Below, piece by piece: positions 42,033-51,444 of a stretch of DNA of 64,000 nt. Both the position numbers and the translations under genes were made by a program. Where the stretch lies: NCBI GenBank assembly GCA_004557385.1, contig SFEA01000002.1, positions 52,749 through 116,748 of the forward strand, given 5' to 3'. How positions within the stretch are numbered: the first letter of the stretch is position 1; the number at the start of each line of letters is the position of its first letter. This DNA is from Bacteroidales bacterium. Its GTDB lineage: Bacteria; Bacteroidota; Bacteroidia; Bacteroidales; Muribaculaceae. The notes below the pieces were generated by a model, which ran no database searches, had not been told where the DNA came from, and saw nothing but the letters and a program-made list of their open reading frames with translations.

Positions 42033-42551
42033 TTATTGGTTTGTTGCGTTAAGCAATGCTGTTACTTGTGGAGTGACATCCTCAAACATGCTGCTCATGT
42101 AAGCCACTTTGGGGTCGTTAACGTCGAGGATTACGATGTAGCCGCCCTCGTCGCCCACTTGCTTCACGGCATCGGCAATGCGTTTTTTGAGCGGGTCGAT
42201 TAGCTCGGCTTCCTTTTTCTTAAGGTCGTCGGCAGTATTCTTCATGAACAGTTCAATCTTCTGATTGTTTTCCTGCAATTCCTGCATGCGGCGTTCCTTG
42301 ATTGTGCCAGGAGTCTTGTTGTCGATGGCTATGGCTTGGAAATCGGCATATTTGCGGTTATATTCGGCGCGAAGCAGGTTGTATTCCTTTTGATATTGTT
42401 CGCTGAGGTTCTTGATTTGAGCCTCGGCAGCAACTTTTTCGGGCATAGCGTCGAAAAGCGCTTTTTGGTCAACCTTGCCAAGCTTTATGTTTTGTGCAAA
42501 AGCAAATAATGGAGCAGCGAGGAGTATCGCTAAGATTGTACGTTTTACCAT
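42033..42551 (-). CDS. OmpH/Skp-family periplasmic chaperone (copy 3)
   Basis: 172 residues: signal peptide (LFAFA-QN), a short beta region (IKLGKVDQKALFDAMPEKVA), then a long charged helical hairpin typical of Skp tentacles, returning to beta near the end (GGYIVILDVNDPKVAYMSS). Skp trimers hold unfolded outer-membrane proteins for BamA. It has its own -7 box (TACATTTG, minus strand, 42646-42639) and a leader hairpin CAAGGGC/GCCCTTG (42607-42628). It is co-oriented with the cotH gene 15 bases downstream. Confidence 0.88.
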   Translation of the reverse strand: MVKRTILAILLAAPLFAFAQNIKLGKVDQKALFDAMPEKVAAEAQIKNLSEQYQKEYNLLRAEYNRKYADFQAIAIDNKTPGTIKERRMQELQENNQKIELFMKNTADDLKKKEAELIDPLKKRIADAVKQVGDEGGYIVILDVNDPKVAYMSSMFEDVTPQVTALLNATNQ

Positions 42552-42670
42552 AACTCAATAATACTTTTCAATATTTAACTTATTTATTTTTTTTCACTGA
42601 TAGAGCCAAGGGCAAATTTTCGCCCTTGTAATGCAATGCAAATGTAATAAATTTTTGGCAGAAAAGCCTA

Positions 42671-42709
42671 ATAAAAAACGCCATCCAATGCACGATAGCA
42701 AAGGATGGC
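42671..42709 (-). terminator. Terminator after skp copy 2
   Basis: On the minus strand, GCCATCC and GGATGGC (arms at 42703-42709 and 42680-42686) form a perfect stem followed by GTTTTTTATT. It separates skp copy 2 from copy 3. Confidence 0.75.
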
Positions 42710-42758
42710 TATATTAAAAAATTATAATTTACTGATTTTGTTGTTTCAACAGAGCCGA

Positions 42759-43271
42759 TTACTTGATTCCGAGCTTAGCCTTTACGAGCGGAGTGACATC
42801 TTGGCTGCCGTTGCCGTGATAGATAATCGACGGAATAGAGAGGTCGAAGATGTAGGTGAAACCGTTTTCGGCACCAACAGCTTGAATTGCTTGTTGCAGC
42901 TTGGCTTGGATTGGAGCCAGAAGAGTTTCCTGTTGCTTTTGGAGGTCTTGTGCTGCAGTCTGTTGGAAGTTTTGAATCTTCTGATATTTGTCCTGCAGGT
43001 CTTTTTCGTGGCGTTCCTTGATTGCAGCAGGAGTGGAAGCATCACCCTTGATTTTTTCAAAATCGTTGTAGTCCTTCTGGAAGTCTTCCTGGAGGCGTTT
43101 GAATTCGGCTTCATACTTGTCAGAAGCGGCTTTGAGGGTAGCTTCGGCAGTTGCCTTTTCAGGCATCACGTTGAATACTTCACCTGTGTTGACAGTTCCG
43201 AACTTGAGAGATTGAGCCGAAAGGCACATAGGCAATGCCAACATGGCTGCTAAAAAAAGTTTCTTAATCAT
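42759..43271 (-). CDS. OmpH/Skp-family periplasmic chaperone (copy 2)
   Basis: 170 residues with a signal peptide (MCLSA-QSL), VNTGEVFNVMPEKATAEATL at the trimer-forming start, about 90 residues of charged helix and a closing beta segment (AVGAENGFTYIFDLS). It is clearly paralogous to copy 3 (shared MPEKxxAEA and the LNVMPEKAT-type start). An upstream -7 box (TATCTTTG on the minus strand, 43319-43312) and the downstream terminator make it a single-gene unit. Confidence 0.88.
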   Translation of the reverse strand: MIKKLFLAAMLALPMCLSAQSLKFGTVNTGEVFNVMPEKATAEATLKAASDKYEAEFKRLQEDFQKDYNDFEKIKGDASTPAAIKERHEKDLQDKYQKIQNFQQTAAQDLQKQQETLLAPIQAKLQQAIQAVGAENGFTYIFDLSIPSIIYHGNGSQDVTPLVKAKLGIK

Positions 43272-43381
43272 TTTTGTCTATAATATTTTATGAATTTCTA
43301 AATAACGAATGCAAAGATACGCAAAAAATTTTTGTTTTACGCTGAGGTAGAGTTATAATTGTTTGATTTATTACAATTTAA

Positions 43382-43897
43382 TCATTTTCCGTAGCCCATT
43401 TTGGTGAGAACGTCGTTGCTCACGTCGATTCGTGGCGAGGCAAAGATGATGTTAGAGCTCGAGGCGCGGTCGAAAATCACCGAGTAGCCGCGTTCTTCGC
43501 TCACCTTTTTCACTGCGTTGTACACTTCGTCCTGAATGGGTTTGATGAGCGATTGGCGTTTTTTGTAGAGTTCGCCTTGCGGGCCAAAGTATTTGTAGCG
43601 CAGTTCGGTGGCTTCTTTTTCTTTTGCCACTATTTCTTCTTCGCGCTTCTTCTTTTGGTCGTCGGTGAGGAACACCATTTCGCTTTGGTAGTTCTTATAC
43701 ATTGTCTCGGCTTCCTTAGCCACTGTTTCCACTTCGCGCTGCCAGCGTTGCGACACTTGGTTGAGCTGCTCGTTTGCCATCTCGTAGGCAGGCACGTTCT
43801 TCAGGATGTACTCCATATCGACAAGTGCAAACTTCTGCGCATGCGATGCCATTGCGCATGCCATGATGGCTATTGTCAATAGTGCTATTCGTTTCAT
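43382..43897 (-). CDS. OmpH/Skp-family periplasmic chaperone (copy 1)
   Basis: 171 residues with a signal peptide (ASHA-QKF). FALVDMEYILKNVPAYEMAN is the canonical start of OmpH/Skp, followed by a charged helical hairpin and EERGYSVIFDRASSSNIIFA. It is the closest of the three copies to the standard Skp sequence and the nearest to bamA, so it is the likely main chaperone. It lies 141 bases downstream of bamA on the same strand. Confidence 0.9.
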   Translation of the reverse strand: MKRIALLTIAIMACAMASHAQKFALVDMEYILKNVPAYEMANEQLNQVSQRWQREVETVAKEAETMYKNYQSEMVFLTDDQKKKREEEIVAKEKEATELRYKYFGPQGELYKKRQSLIKPIQDEVYNAVKKVSEERGYSVIFDRASSSNIIFASPRIDVSNDVLTKMGYGK

Positions 43898-44038
43898 AGT
43901 TCGTAAATAATCAATAAGTTTTAATTACTAAAATCTTCGTTTCATTAGTTTTGACCTATTAACCGTCGAATGGTTTACTTGGAATGTTAAATTGAAGATT
44001 TTTTCACTTTTGCATTTAGCAATGGTGAAAATTTGTTA

Positions 44039-46651
44039 TCAGAATTCCTGCCCGAGCACAAAGTGGAAGTGGCTTCCGCCCTTTTGGTTGCGCACGGTGT
44101 CGAAACCATATGCCCAGTCGATACCCATCATACCAATCATAGGTAGGAAGATGCGCACACCCACACCGGCGCTTCGCTTGATGTTGAACGGCGAGAAGTC
44201 GCTCACGCGGGTCCATGCGTTACCGCCTTCGAGGAATGCCAGACCATAGATGGTGCTACTGGTTTGGAGCACAAATGGGAAGTGCAATTCCATTGCAAAG
44301 CGGCTGTAGGCGTAGCCTTCGCTGCCGAATGGGGTGAACTGTCCGTTGTCGTAGCCGCGGAGTGCGATTGTCTCGGTGGCATAGGTGTAGCTGCCCGACA
44401 TACCGTCGCCGCCCACATAGAATGTTTCGAATGGCGACTTGAGATATTTGTTCCAGCTGCCCAGCAAACCGATGTCGGCACGCGTCATGAGCACCAGGGT
44501 GTATTGTCCGTCGGGGTTGGCAATTGGAGTGTAGGTGCGTGATTTGAATTTCAGCTTCCAATATTCAATCCACTTATACATTTCTTTCTTTGCTTGCGTG
44601 GTGTTGGTTTCCGACAAGGCTTTCCAGTTCTTTTTGCCAAAGAGGCTTGCCGGAGGCGTCATTTGCATGCTCAATGAGAATTGGCTGCCTCGACGAGTGA
44701 ACAATGGGTTGTCGATACTGTTTCGTGCGAGTGTCAAGCCCAGCACCAGCGAGTTTGAAACGCCGTTGTTCATATAGTAGAGATATTCCCAGTTCTTGAG
44801 GCTGTACCATTGATAGCTCATTTCGGCGGTGAATGTGAAGAAGTCGTCAGGCCACTTCAGACGTTTACCGAAGCCAACAGTGATGCCTGCCATTTGCAGA
44901 TATTTGTTGGGGTCGTAGGCGTCCTCGTAGGCGTTGTTATAATAGTTGCCGTAGTTGTTGCCGTAATAGTAGTTGTACATATAGTTGGAATATGTGCTGT
45001 TGTAGTACGACGAGTTGATGCCGGTTTGACGTGAATAGAAACCGGTGATTGAGAGCGAGTTAGGACGCTTGCCGCCGAACCACGGGTCGAGGAACGACAC
45101 GCTGTAAGCCTGATAGTATTTGGCGTTGGTTTGGGCACTGATGGTGAATGTCTGACCTTCGCCTTGCGGAATGATGCCGCGATAGGTGGATGGCTTGAAC
45201 AGGTTCTTGATTGAGAAGTTGGTGAACTTGAGGCTCAACTTACCAATGATACCTGTTTGACCCCAACCGGCAGAGAATTCCACTTGGTCGTTGGCTTTCG
45301 ACTCGAGGTTGAAGATGATGTCAACGGTTCCGTTTTCTTCGTTCGGCTCAGGACGGATGTCCATCTTTTCGGGGTCGAAGTGACCGGTTTGTGCAATTTC
45401 GCGAGCAGAACGCATAAGGTCGGATTTCGAGAACAAGTCGCCCGGGCGCACGCGCAATTCGCGGCGAATCACCTTTTCGTAGAGGCGGTCGTTACCGTTA
45501 ATCACCACCTTGTTGATGGTAGCCTTTTTGCCTTCGAACATGCGCATTTCCAGTGCGATGGAGTCGCCTTCAACCTTACTTTCAACCGGAATGAGTTGGT
45601 AGAACAGATAACCGTTGTTCATGTAAAGGTTGGCAATTGCGTCGTCGTCCTCCTGTGTGCGTTTGTTGAGCAGTTTTTGGTTGTATACGTCGCCTTTTTC
45701 AATGCCGAGCACATCGTTGAGTATGCCAGTGGGATACACGGTGTTGCCCACCCAATTGATGTCGCTGATGTAGTATTTCTTGCCTTCGTCGACAGTGAGA
45801 TAGATGTCGACGGTCTTTTCGTTGTAGTTCACCACGCTGTCCTTCACGATAACGGCATCGCGGTAGCCTTTTTCGTTATATTTGTCGATGATGAGTTGCT
45901 TGTCGGCTTTGAAATCGTCGGGCACGAATTTCTTTTGGCTGAAGAGGCGAATAAGGTCGCCCTTTTCATTGGTCTTTTTCATGGCGTGTTTCACAGCCTT
46001 GTCGGAGAGCACTTCGTTGCCGTCGACGTAGATTTTGTGCACTTTGATTTTTTCGTGCTTGTCAACTACGATGTCAACAATCACCTCGTTTTCGTTGCTG
46101 AGGTCCTCGCGCTGCACGATGTTCACGTCGGCATTCTTAAAGCCTTTGTTGTCGAAATAGTGCTGAACAATCAGCTTGGCACGGTCGGCAATGTTCATGT
46201 TCATCTGGTTGCCTTTCATCAAGCCGAGGCGCTGTTGAAGGTCTTCGCGCTCGCCTTTTTTCATGCCTTTGTAGTTGATTTGCGATATGCGGGGTTGTTG
46301 GCGAAGCTCAAATTCGAGCCAAGCCTTGTTGTCGTAGATTTTTTCGACGTTGATTTTCACCTTCGAGAACAGACCTTGACGCCACAGGCGCTTAGCTGCG
46401 TTGGTGATGTCGTCGCCCGGGATTTCCACCACTTGACCAATGGTAAGGCCCGAATAGCCCACCACGATGTAGTCCTCGTAGTTGTCGACGCCCGACACCT
46501 TTATGCCGGCTATTTCGTATTTCTTGGGCATGCCTGTGAAGATAACCTTGGGGTTGTAGATAGTGTCGTTAGCCACTTGTGCGAATGTGTCGGTTGCCGA
46601 CATACCCACAATCATTGCCAAAATCACTAAGAGTTGCTTCTTATATCGCAT
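44039..46651 (-). CDS. bamA: Outer-membrane assembly factor BamA
   Basis: 870 residues with a signal peptide. Five POTRA domains occupy about 25-455 (each with repeats such as INVEKIYDNKAWLEFEL, KIKVHKIYVDGNEVLSDKAV), followed by the Omp85 barrel ending in the aromatic C-terminus HFHFVLGQEF. It inserts beta-barrel proteins into the outer membrane. Odd feature: near residues 555-585 there is a Tyr/Asn-rich stretch (YNYYYGNNYGNYYNNAYED) that most likely forms an extracellular loop. It lies between uppS and the skp genes, an order common in Bacteroidota. Confidence 0.96.
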   Translation of the reverse strand: MRYKKQLLVILAMIVGMSATDTFAQVANDTIYNPKVIFTGMPKKYEIAGIKVSGVDNYEDYIVVGYSGLTIGQVVEIPGDDITNAAKRLWRQGLFSKVKINVEKIYDNKAWLEFELRQQPRISQINYKGMKKGEREDLQQRLGLMKGNQMNMNIADRAKLIVQHYFDNKGFKNADVNIVQREDLSNENEVIVDIVVDKHEKIKVHKIYVDGNEVLSDKAVKHAMKKTNEKGDLIRLFSQKKFVPDDFKADKQLIIDKYNEKGYRDAVIVKDSVVNYNEKTVDIYLTVDEGKKYYISDINWVGNTVYPTGILNDVLGIEKGDVYNQKLLNKRTQEDDDAIANLYMNNGYLFYQLIPVESKVEGDSIALEMRMFEGKKATINKVVINGNDRLYEKVIRRELRVRPGDLFSKSDLMRSAREIAQTGHFDPEKMDIRPEPNEENGTVDIIFNLESKANDQVEFSAGWGQTGIIGKLSLKFTNFSIKNLFKPSTYRGIIPQGEGQTFTISAQTNAKYYQAYSVSFLDPWFGGKRPNSLSITGFYSRQTGINSSYYNSTYSNYMYNYYYGNNYGNYYNNAYEDAYDPNKYLQMAGITVGFGKRLKWPDDFFTFTAEMSYQWYSLKNWEYLYYMNNGVSNSLVLGLTLARNSIDNPLFTRRGSQFSLSMQMTPPASLFGKKNWKALSETNTTQAKKEMYKWIEYWKLKFKSRTYTPIANPDGQYTLVLMTRADIGLLGSWNKYLKSPFETFYVGGDGMSGSYTYATETIALRGYDNGQFTPFGSEGYAYSRFAMELHFPFVLQTSSTIYGLAFLEGGNAWTRVSDFSPFNIKRSAGVGVRIFLPMIGMMGIDWAYGFDTVRNQKGGSHFHFVLGQEF

Positions 46652-46817
46652 ATCTGTTGTTATAATTTTTTTCTTTTCGTTGTTTTAAACTTAAAGAAGT
46701 TATGTTATATATATTGTGGTGCCGGTCGGTGTTGCGAAGGCCTTTTTCGATGACCTTTGTTGTAGCGGCTGACACGCTGTTTTTTCTGTTTTTTGCTGGC
46801 GGCTTGGCTGTTTCGTA

Positions 46818-47564
46818 CTAATGTTTGCTCACTTGCTCGCTTGTCTTGCCAAACCGTCGTTCGCGGTTCTGAAACTCGATGATGGCTTCGCAGAAATCGT
46901 CCTGCGAGAAGTCGGGCCAGAACTTGTGTGAGAAGTATAGTTCGCTGTAGGCAATTTGCCAAAGCAGGAAGTTGCTAATGCGCAGGTCGCCGCCGGTGCG
47001 AATGAGCAGGTCGGGGTCGGGGATTCCGCGGGTCGACAGGTGGTTGTCGATGCAAGTGTCGTTGATGTCGGAGATTTTCAGCTCGCCCGCTTGTGCTTCA
47101 GCGGCAATTTTGCGCACAGCTTCGAGGATTTCCCATTTCGACGAATAGCTCAGCGCAAGCACCAAAGTGAGCCCGGTGCAATGCGCGGTGTCGTTCATGC
47201 AACGGGTGAGGCGTTGGCGGGCAAAGTCGGGCATGCGTTCGATGTCGCCAATCATGGTCAGGCGCACGTTGTTCTTAATCAAGTCGGGTGTTTCGCGTTC
47301 GATAGCCACCACAATCAGGTTCATGAGTGCGTCAACCTCCTCTTTAGGGCGGTTCCAGTTTTCGGTTGAGAATGTGTAGAGAGTGAGGTAGCCCACACCA
47401 ATCTGCGAGGCTATCTCAGTGATTTTGCGCACGGTTTCCACGCCTTTCACATGGCCCTCGGTGCGTTCCAAGCCACGGCTTTTAGCCCATCGACCGTTTC
47501 CGTCCATAATGACAGCCACATGTCGAGGCACGCGCGTGTTGTCGATATGTTCTTTCAACGACAT
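46818..47564 (-). CDS. uppS: Isoprenyl transferase (undecaprenyl diphosphate synthase)
   Basis: 248 residues, cytoplasmic. HVAVIMDGNGRWAKSRGL carries the catalytic Asp and diphosphate-binding residues of cis-prenyltransferases, and LTLYTFSTENWNRP, DLLIRTGGDLRISNFLLWQ and AYSELYF are the other family blocks. It condenses isopentenyl diphosphate units to make the C55 carrier for peptidoglycan and O-antigen. It follows the DUF6089 gene by 28 bases and precedes bamA by 166 bases. Confidence 0.97.
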   Translation of the reverse strand: MSLKEHIDNTRVPRHVAVIMDGNGRWAKSRGLERTEGHVKGVETVRKITEIASQIGVGYLTLYTFSTENWNRPKEEVDALMNLIVVAIERETPDLIKNNVRLTMIGDIERMPDFARQRLTRCMNDTAHCTGLTLVLALSYSSKWEILEAVRKIAAEAQAGELKISDINDTCIDNHLSTRGIPDPDLLIRTGGDLRISNFLLWQIAYSELYFSHKFWPDFSQDDFCEAIIEFQNRERRFGKTSEQVSKH

Positions 47565-47592
47565 TGATTTATCTTAACTTCTCTTTTTTGTT

Positions 47593-48255
47593 TTATTCCA
47601 CATAATGGCATGTACGGCAGCGTTTGCTGAACTCGTAGGTGATTGATATCATGGTGAATGAATACCAATCGGTGTTCTTGGCAAAGCCGCTGGTGATGCC
47701 GTTCAAATCTTTCAGGCCGTCGAGCTTGTCGCTGAATGCCTTTCGCATGGTGAATTCAAGCCCAATGTTGAGCCGTTCACCGAGTTTGTATTTCACGCCC
47801 ACGCCCATGGGCACATTCAATGTGAATGCGTCGCCGTCGCCCGTGGCAAGGGTTGCACCCACGCCGAGGGTGAGATAGGGCGATATGCGTTTCAGCTTCA
47901 GGTACTTCGAGCCAATGCCGTAGTTCAGAAAGTTGAACTCGAATTGTGCTCCGAGGTCGTAAAGCTGCGAACTGAATGCATAGGTCTGCGCGTCGGGATA
48001 AGTGTTCGCCAAGTTGGCGGAGTTGCCGCTTATCTTTGCCGTCAGCAGGTTGGCCTTCAGTGCCATTCGGCTGTTTATTATGTATCTGAACAAGCCGCCG
48101 GCAACGTAGCCGGGCTTCTTCAGCAAGTTTGCGTTGTTTGCGTCGCCCAAATAGCCGCTCATTCCCAATGCACCTCCTACTTCGAAGCGATATTCTTGCG
48201 CTTGCGCAGCCATCAGGGTGGCAATCATCAGCATTATTACAGCCAATTTCTTCAT
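47593..48255 (-). CDS. DUF6089 outer-membrane beta-barrel protein
   Basis: 220 residues with a signal peptide (MAAQA-QEY). An eight-strand-type barrel pattern follows (YRFEVGGALGMSGYLGDANN, GYVAGGLFRYIINSRMAL, GVGVKYKLGERLNIGLEF). The C-terminus KRCRTCHYVE with a Cys-x2-Cys is characteristic of this Bacteroidota family. Its position ahead of uppS and bamA is conserved in Bacteroidota, which suggests an envelope role; no activity is known. Confidence 0.82.
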   Translation of the reverse strand: MKKLAVIMLMIATLMAAQAQEYRFEVGGALGMSGYLGDANNANLLKKPGYVAGGLFRYIINSRMALKANLLTAKISGNSANLANTYPDAQTYAFSSQLYDLGAQFEFNFLNYGIGSKYLKLKRISPYLTLGVGATLATGDGDAFTLNVPMGVGVKYKLGERLNIGLEFTMRKAFSDKLDGLKDLNGITSGFAKNTDWYSFTMISITYEFSKRCRTCHYVE

Positions 48256-48347
48256 GTCGCTATTGTTGAGGGGTTGACATTATTTATATATAAAGAAACT
48301 CTATCATGCAGCGGTTGTTGTTTTGCTTGGGGCGATGATAATCTCTC

Positions 48348-49856
48348 TTATAAAATCGGAGCAAATGTGAGGCGGTTGATAACGCCACGCCAAATGCTGT
48401 TGTTCACGGTGCCGTTGCTGTTTATGCCGCCAAACAGATATAAGTATGGGCAATCCCATTCGTTGGTGATTTGGGCAGCGCGAGTGGCAACGGGTTTCAC
48501 TATGCTTGCCCACACCGGCAGTTGCTTCGATGGCATCGCGGTCCACAGGCTTGCGCTGCGTGTGAGGGTTGAGCTGAAGCAGAATGCTTGAGCGCCGTAG
48601 AAATTGCCGATGTAGTCGGGCAGTTGCAGCAGGTCGTCGCCCGGGTTCCAATACAGGCCCTGGTGGCGAGAGATGTAAACCACATCGTTGATGTCGCCTT
48701 TTGAGGTGCGTCCGCCCATGGCAAACCATGTGCGGTGTTCTGTTGCATCGCTGATAATGCTTCCGCCTTCATACGACACATATTTCACCACAGCCACATC
48801 AGCCATCGGTGGCAACACGTCGGTGCGAAGCAAAGCCCATTTTTTGCCGTCGTAGCCCCAGCAGTCGCCGTGGAAGCGACCGTCTTTGTCGATTCCGCCA
48901 ACGGTGAACATTTGCGGCTGTTTGTTCCAAGTGTTGTCGTAAACCGACAGTTGCGAGTTGCCCGAAACCGGGAACTTGTCGGGCAGAGTTGTTGGGGTGT
49001 AGCCATCAAGACGAGGATATTCGTCGAGGGTGTATGCGCCGTTGTCAGTGCCCACACCAAGCACGCGGTCGGTGTAGCCGCCAATGATGTTGTGCCAGAT
49101 TATTCCGCAGCTGCTCCACGCCGAGCCGTCGGCAGAGGTGTAGAGCGCACCGTTTTCGTCGAGAATGAAGAGGGCGTCGTTGGTGGCAGCAAATGTGTTC
49201 ACGTTGGGCACCATGCCAAATTGAGCATCGATTTGTTGCCAATCGCCTGTGGCTGGATTGTCGGTTGTCGACAGGATGTAGCCGTCGGAGCAGTTGAGCA
49301 GAGTGTATAGCTTGTCGCCACACTGCACGGTGCGTTGAGCATTCAATGTGCCCGACACGTTTGGCAGGTCGCGGCGTGCCATTTGGTTCCAGTAGAGCGA
49401 ATCGCTCTCAAGCTGGTGCACGTTCACCTTCACTTGATAGTCCACCTCGGTGCCGTCGGCGGCAGTGATGCGCAATTTCACGTTGCCGGTGAAGTCGATA
49501 GAGTCGGTTGTGGTGTAGTCATAAATCGAGTCGGGGCGCACAGTGCCTGCCTCCTGAACAATCTTGCAGGTAGCAGTTGTGGGGAATGAGGCATTGATGG
49601 TCAATCCTGTGATTTTGGTGCCACGAGGCAGCGAGTCGGCGTTGTAGATTATACGCTTACTAATGTCGATGGTGAAATGCACAGAGTCGAGGTTGGCAAG
49701 CACGCTGTCGTCGGAATTCAGGTTGAATGCCGTTATAGCAGTGCTATTTGAAATCACATATTCCTCGTATGCGTCGTCGGAATCTTCGTTACACGACATT
49801 GCCAACGCGCTAATCATCATGCCCAGTAGCAGATATAATGGAAATTTTCTTTTCAT
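48348..49856 (-). CDS. DUF6242 surface lipoprotein
   Basis: 502 residues. The signal peptide ends in LAMSC (Cys22), followed by the acidic NEDSDDAYEE stretch that often marks surface-exported Bacteroidota lipoproteins. Residues about 40-150 are Ig-like/DUF6242 N-terminal. The rest is a beta-propeller-like region with Kelch-type or BNR-type motifs (YILSTTDNPATGDWQQIDA, LYTSADGSAW, TWFAMGGRTSKGDINDVVY, YLFGGINSNGTVNNSIW). Function unknown, probably ligand or glycan binding at the surface. A minus-strand -7 box (TAAATTTG, 49896-49889) precedes it. Confidence 0.8.
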   Translation of the reverse strand: MKRKFPLYLLLGMMISALAMSCNEDSDDAYEEYVISNSTAITAFNLNSDDSVLANLDSVHFTIDISKRIIYNADSLPRGTKITGLTINASFPTTATCKIVQEAGTVRPDSIYDYTTTDSIDFTGNVKLRITAADGTEVDYQVKVNVHQLESDSLYWNQMARRDLPNVSGTLNAQRTVQCGDKLYTLLNCSDGYILSTTDNPATGDWQQIDAQFGMVPNVNTFAATNDALFILDENGALYTSADGSAWSSCGIIWHNIIGGYTDRVLGVGTDNGAYTLDEYPRLDGYTPTTLPDKFPVSGNSQLSVYDNTWNKQPQMFTVGGIDKDGRFHGDCWGYDGKKWALLRTDVLPPMADVAVVKYVSYEGGSIISDATEHRTWFAMGGRTSKGDINDVVYISRHQGLYWNPGDDLLQLPDYIGNFYGAQAFCFSSTLTRSASLWTAMPSKQLPVWASIVKPVATRAAQITNEWDCPYLYLFGGINSNGTVNNSIWRGVINRLTFAPIL

Positions 49857-50059
49857 CTAAAAAAATTATTCTGTTTCTTTGTAAAGTGCAAATTTAAGAA
49901 CAAATTTGCAATTATCGGTCAAAACTTTTATTATTTTACTATTATTGACACTATAAACCTTTTTTTGGATATATAGAGAGCCTATATCATAACAATTGTT
50001 AAAGCAGAGGCGGGTGCAAAATTGTGCCGCGAGCGAATTAGTAAGCAAAAAAATAGTGT

Positions 50060-50067
50060 TATCTTTG
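50060..50067 (+). promoter_or_regulatory. -7 box of the prmC-recX-comF operon
   Basis: TATCTTTG followed by C, 23 bases before the prmC ATG at 50090. Confidence 0.55.
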
Positions 50068-50089
50068 CTCGCAGCAGTACACTAATGTT

Positions 50090-50947
50090 ATGACAATCGA
50101 CGAAGCACATATCTTAACGCGACAAACTCTCGAGGCGATATATCCTCGTGGCGAGGTTGAGGCGATCTGGCGGATACTCATCGACAAATGGATGCACTAT
50201 ACGCCGGTCGACGTGGTTTTGCGTGGCACGAGTGAGTTGCCCGAACCTGTAGATGAGAAGCTGCGCGATGCGTTGCCGCGGCTTTGCAACTACGAGCCGG
50301 TGCAGTATGTGGTAGGCAGTGCGTCGTTCCACGGACTGGATATCGAGGTTAATCGCCACACACTAATTCCGCGGGTGGAAACCGAGCAACTCGTTGATAT
50401 GATTATCGACCGACACGGTGCTGAGCAGGACCTTCGCGTGCTTGACGTGGCAACGGGGTCGGGGTGCATAGCATTGAGCCTTGCGCGCTGGCTGCCGTTT
50501 GCGCAGGTCGAGGCGCTCGACATCTCGGCAGAGGCGCTTGCTGTGGCGCGCCGCAATGCCAAGACGCTGCACTGCAAGGTGACATTCCGCGAAGCCGACA
50601 TCTTGACTTTGGAGCCGCCGGTGCAGCCTTGCCATGACATTGTGGTGAGCAATCCGCCTTATATTGCTGCCCACGAAGCCGAAGCCATGGAGCCGAATGT
50701 GCTGCGCTACGAGCCTCATTTGGCGCTGTTTGTGCCCGACGACGATGCGCTGCTGTTCTATCGCGCCATTGCCCGCTATGCGGCGGCTTCGCTGGTGAAC
50801 GGCGGTTGTCTATACTTTGAGATTAATCCACTTTTTGCCCGCCAAACGGCTGACATGCTTGCCGGGGCGGGATTTGCCGATGTGCAGATTGTGCGCGACC
50901 TTTACGGACGCGAACGGTTTGCCTCAGCAGTTAAAATGCAACGATAA
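50090..50947 (+). CDS. prmC: Release factor glutamine methyltransferase PrmC
   Basis: 285 residues. The N-terminal helical domain binds the release factor. SAM motif I is VLDVATGSGCIALSLA and the catalytic NPPY is in VVSNPPYIA. It methylates the GGQ glutamine of RF1/RF2. Its stop codon overlaps the recX start (TAATG), implying coupled translation. Confidence 0.96.
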   Translation: MTIDEAHILTRQTLEAIYPRGEVEAIWRILIDKWMHYTPVDVVLRGTSELPEPVDEKLRDALPRLCNYEPVQYVVGSASFHGLDIEVNRHTLIPRVETEQLVDMIIDRHGAEQDLRVLDVATGSGCIALSLARWLPFAQVEALDISAEALAVARRNAKTLHCKVTFREADILTLEPPVQPCHDIVVSNPPYIAAHEAEAMEPNVLRYEPHLALFVPDDDALLFYRAIARYAAASLVNGGCLYFEINPLFARQTADMLAGAGFADVQIVRDLYGRERFASAVKMQR

Positions 50948-51444
50948 TGAAACCGTTAACCCCCGACCAAGCTTACGCGCGCCTTGCCCGGCTGTGCTCG
51001 CGCACCGAGTATGCTCCGGCACAATGCCTTGCCAAGATGCAGGCGTGGGGCGTGGCTGCGCAGCAGGCTCGCGAGGTTGTGCAACGGCTTGTTGATGAGC
51101 GGTTTGTTGATGAAGAGCGCTTTGCACGGGCTTTCACCAACGACAGCGTGCGATTCAGCCATCATGGCAGGATAAAGATTGCGTATGGACTGCGCCAAAA
51201 GGGCGTGAGCGCTGAAGTGATTGCCCAAGCTATCGCACAAATCGACGAAGATGAATATGCCAGCATGCTTGAGGCGCTGCTCGAAGCGCGTGCCCGCACC
51301 CTTAATGCCGCTTCGCGCGCCGACGCCATGAGCAAACTGCTGCGATATGCCGCACAACGGGGTTTCGAGCAAAGTCTGGTGTATCCTGTTGCGCAGAGAT
51401 TGGCGGCAAAATGGAACGACACATCGTGCGATGACGAATATTAA
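50947..51444 (+). CDS. recX: RecX-family regulatory protein
   Basis: 165 residues of three-helix repeats: DQAYARLARLCSRTEYAPAQ, VVQRLVDERFVDEERFARAF, GRIKIAYGLRQKGVSAEVIA. RecX binds RecA filaments and modulates recombination. It overlaps prmC by one base and comF by 14 bases. recA is not in the window, so the gene is uncoupled from it here. Confidence 0.9.
   Translation: MKPLTPDQAYARLARLCSRTEYAPAQCLAKMQAWGVAAQQAREVVQRLVDERFVDEERFARAFTNDSVRFSHHGRIKIAYGLRQKGVSAEVIAQAIAQIDEDEYASMLEALLEARARTLNAASRADAMSKLLRYAAQRGFEQSLVYPVAQRLAAKWNDTSCDDEY

Noticed and set aside
45257..46630. 457-codon open frame antisense to the bamA POTRA region
   Set aside because: Val/His-rich shadow composition; bamA on the minus strand is unambiguous.
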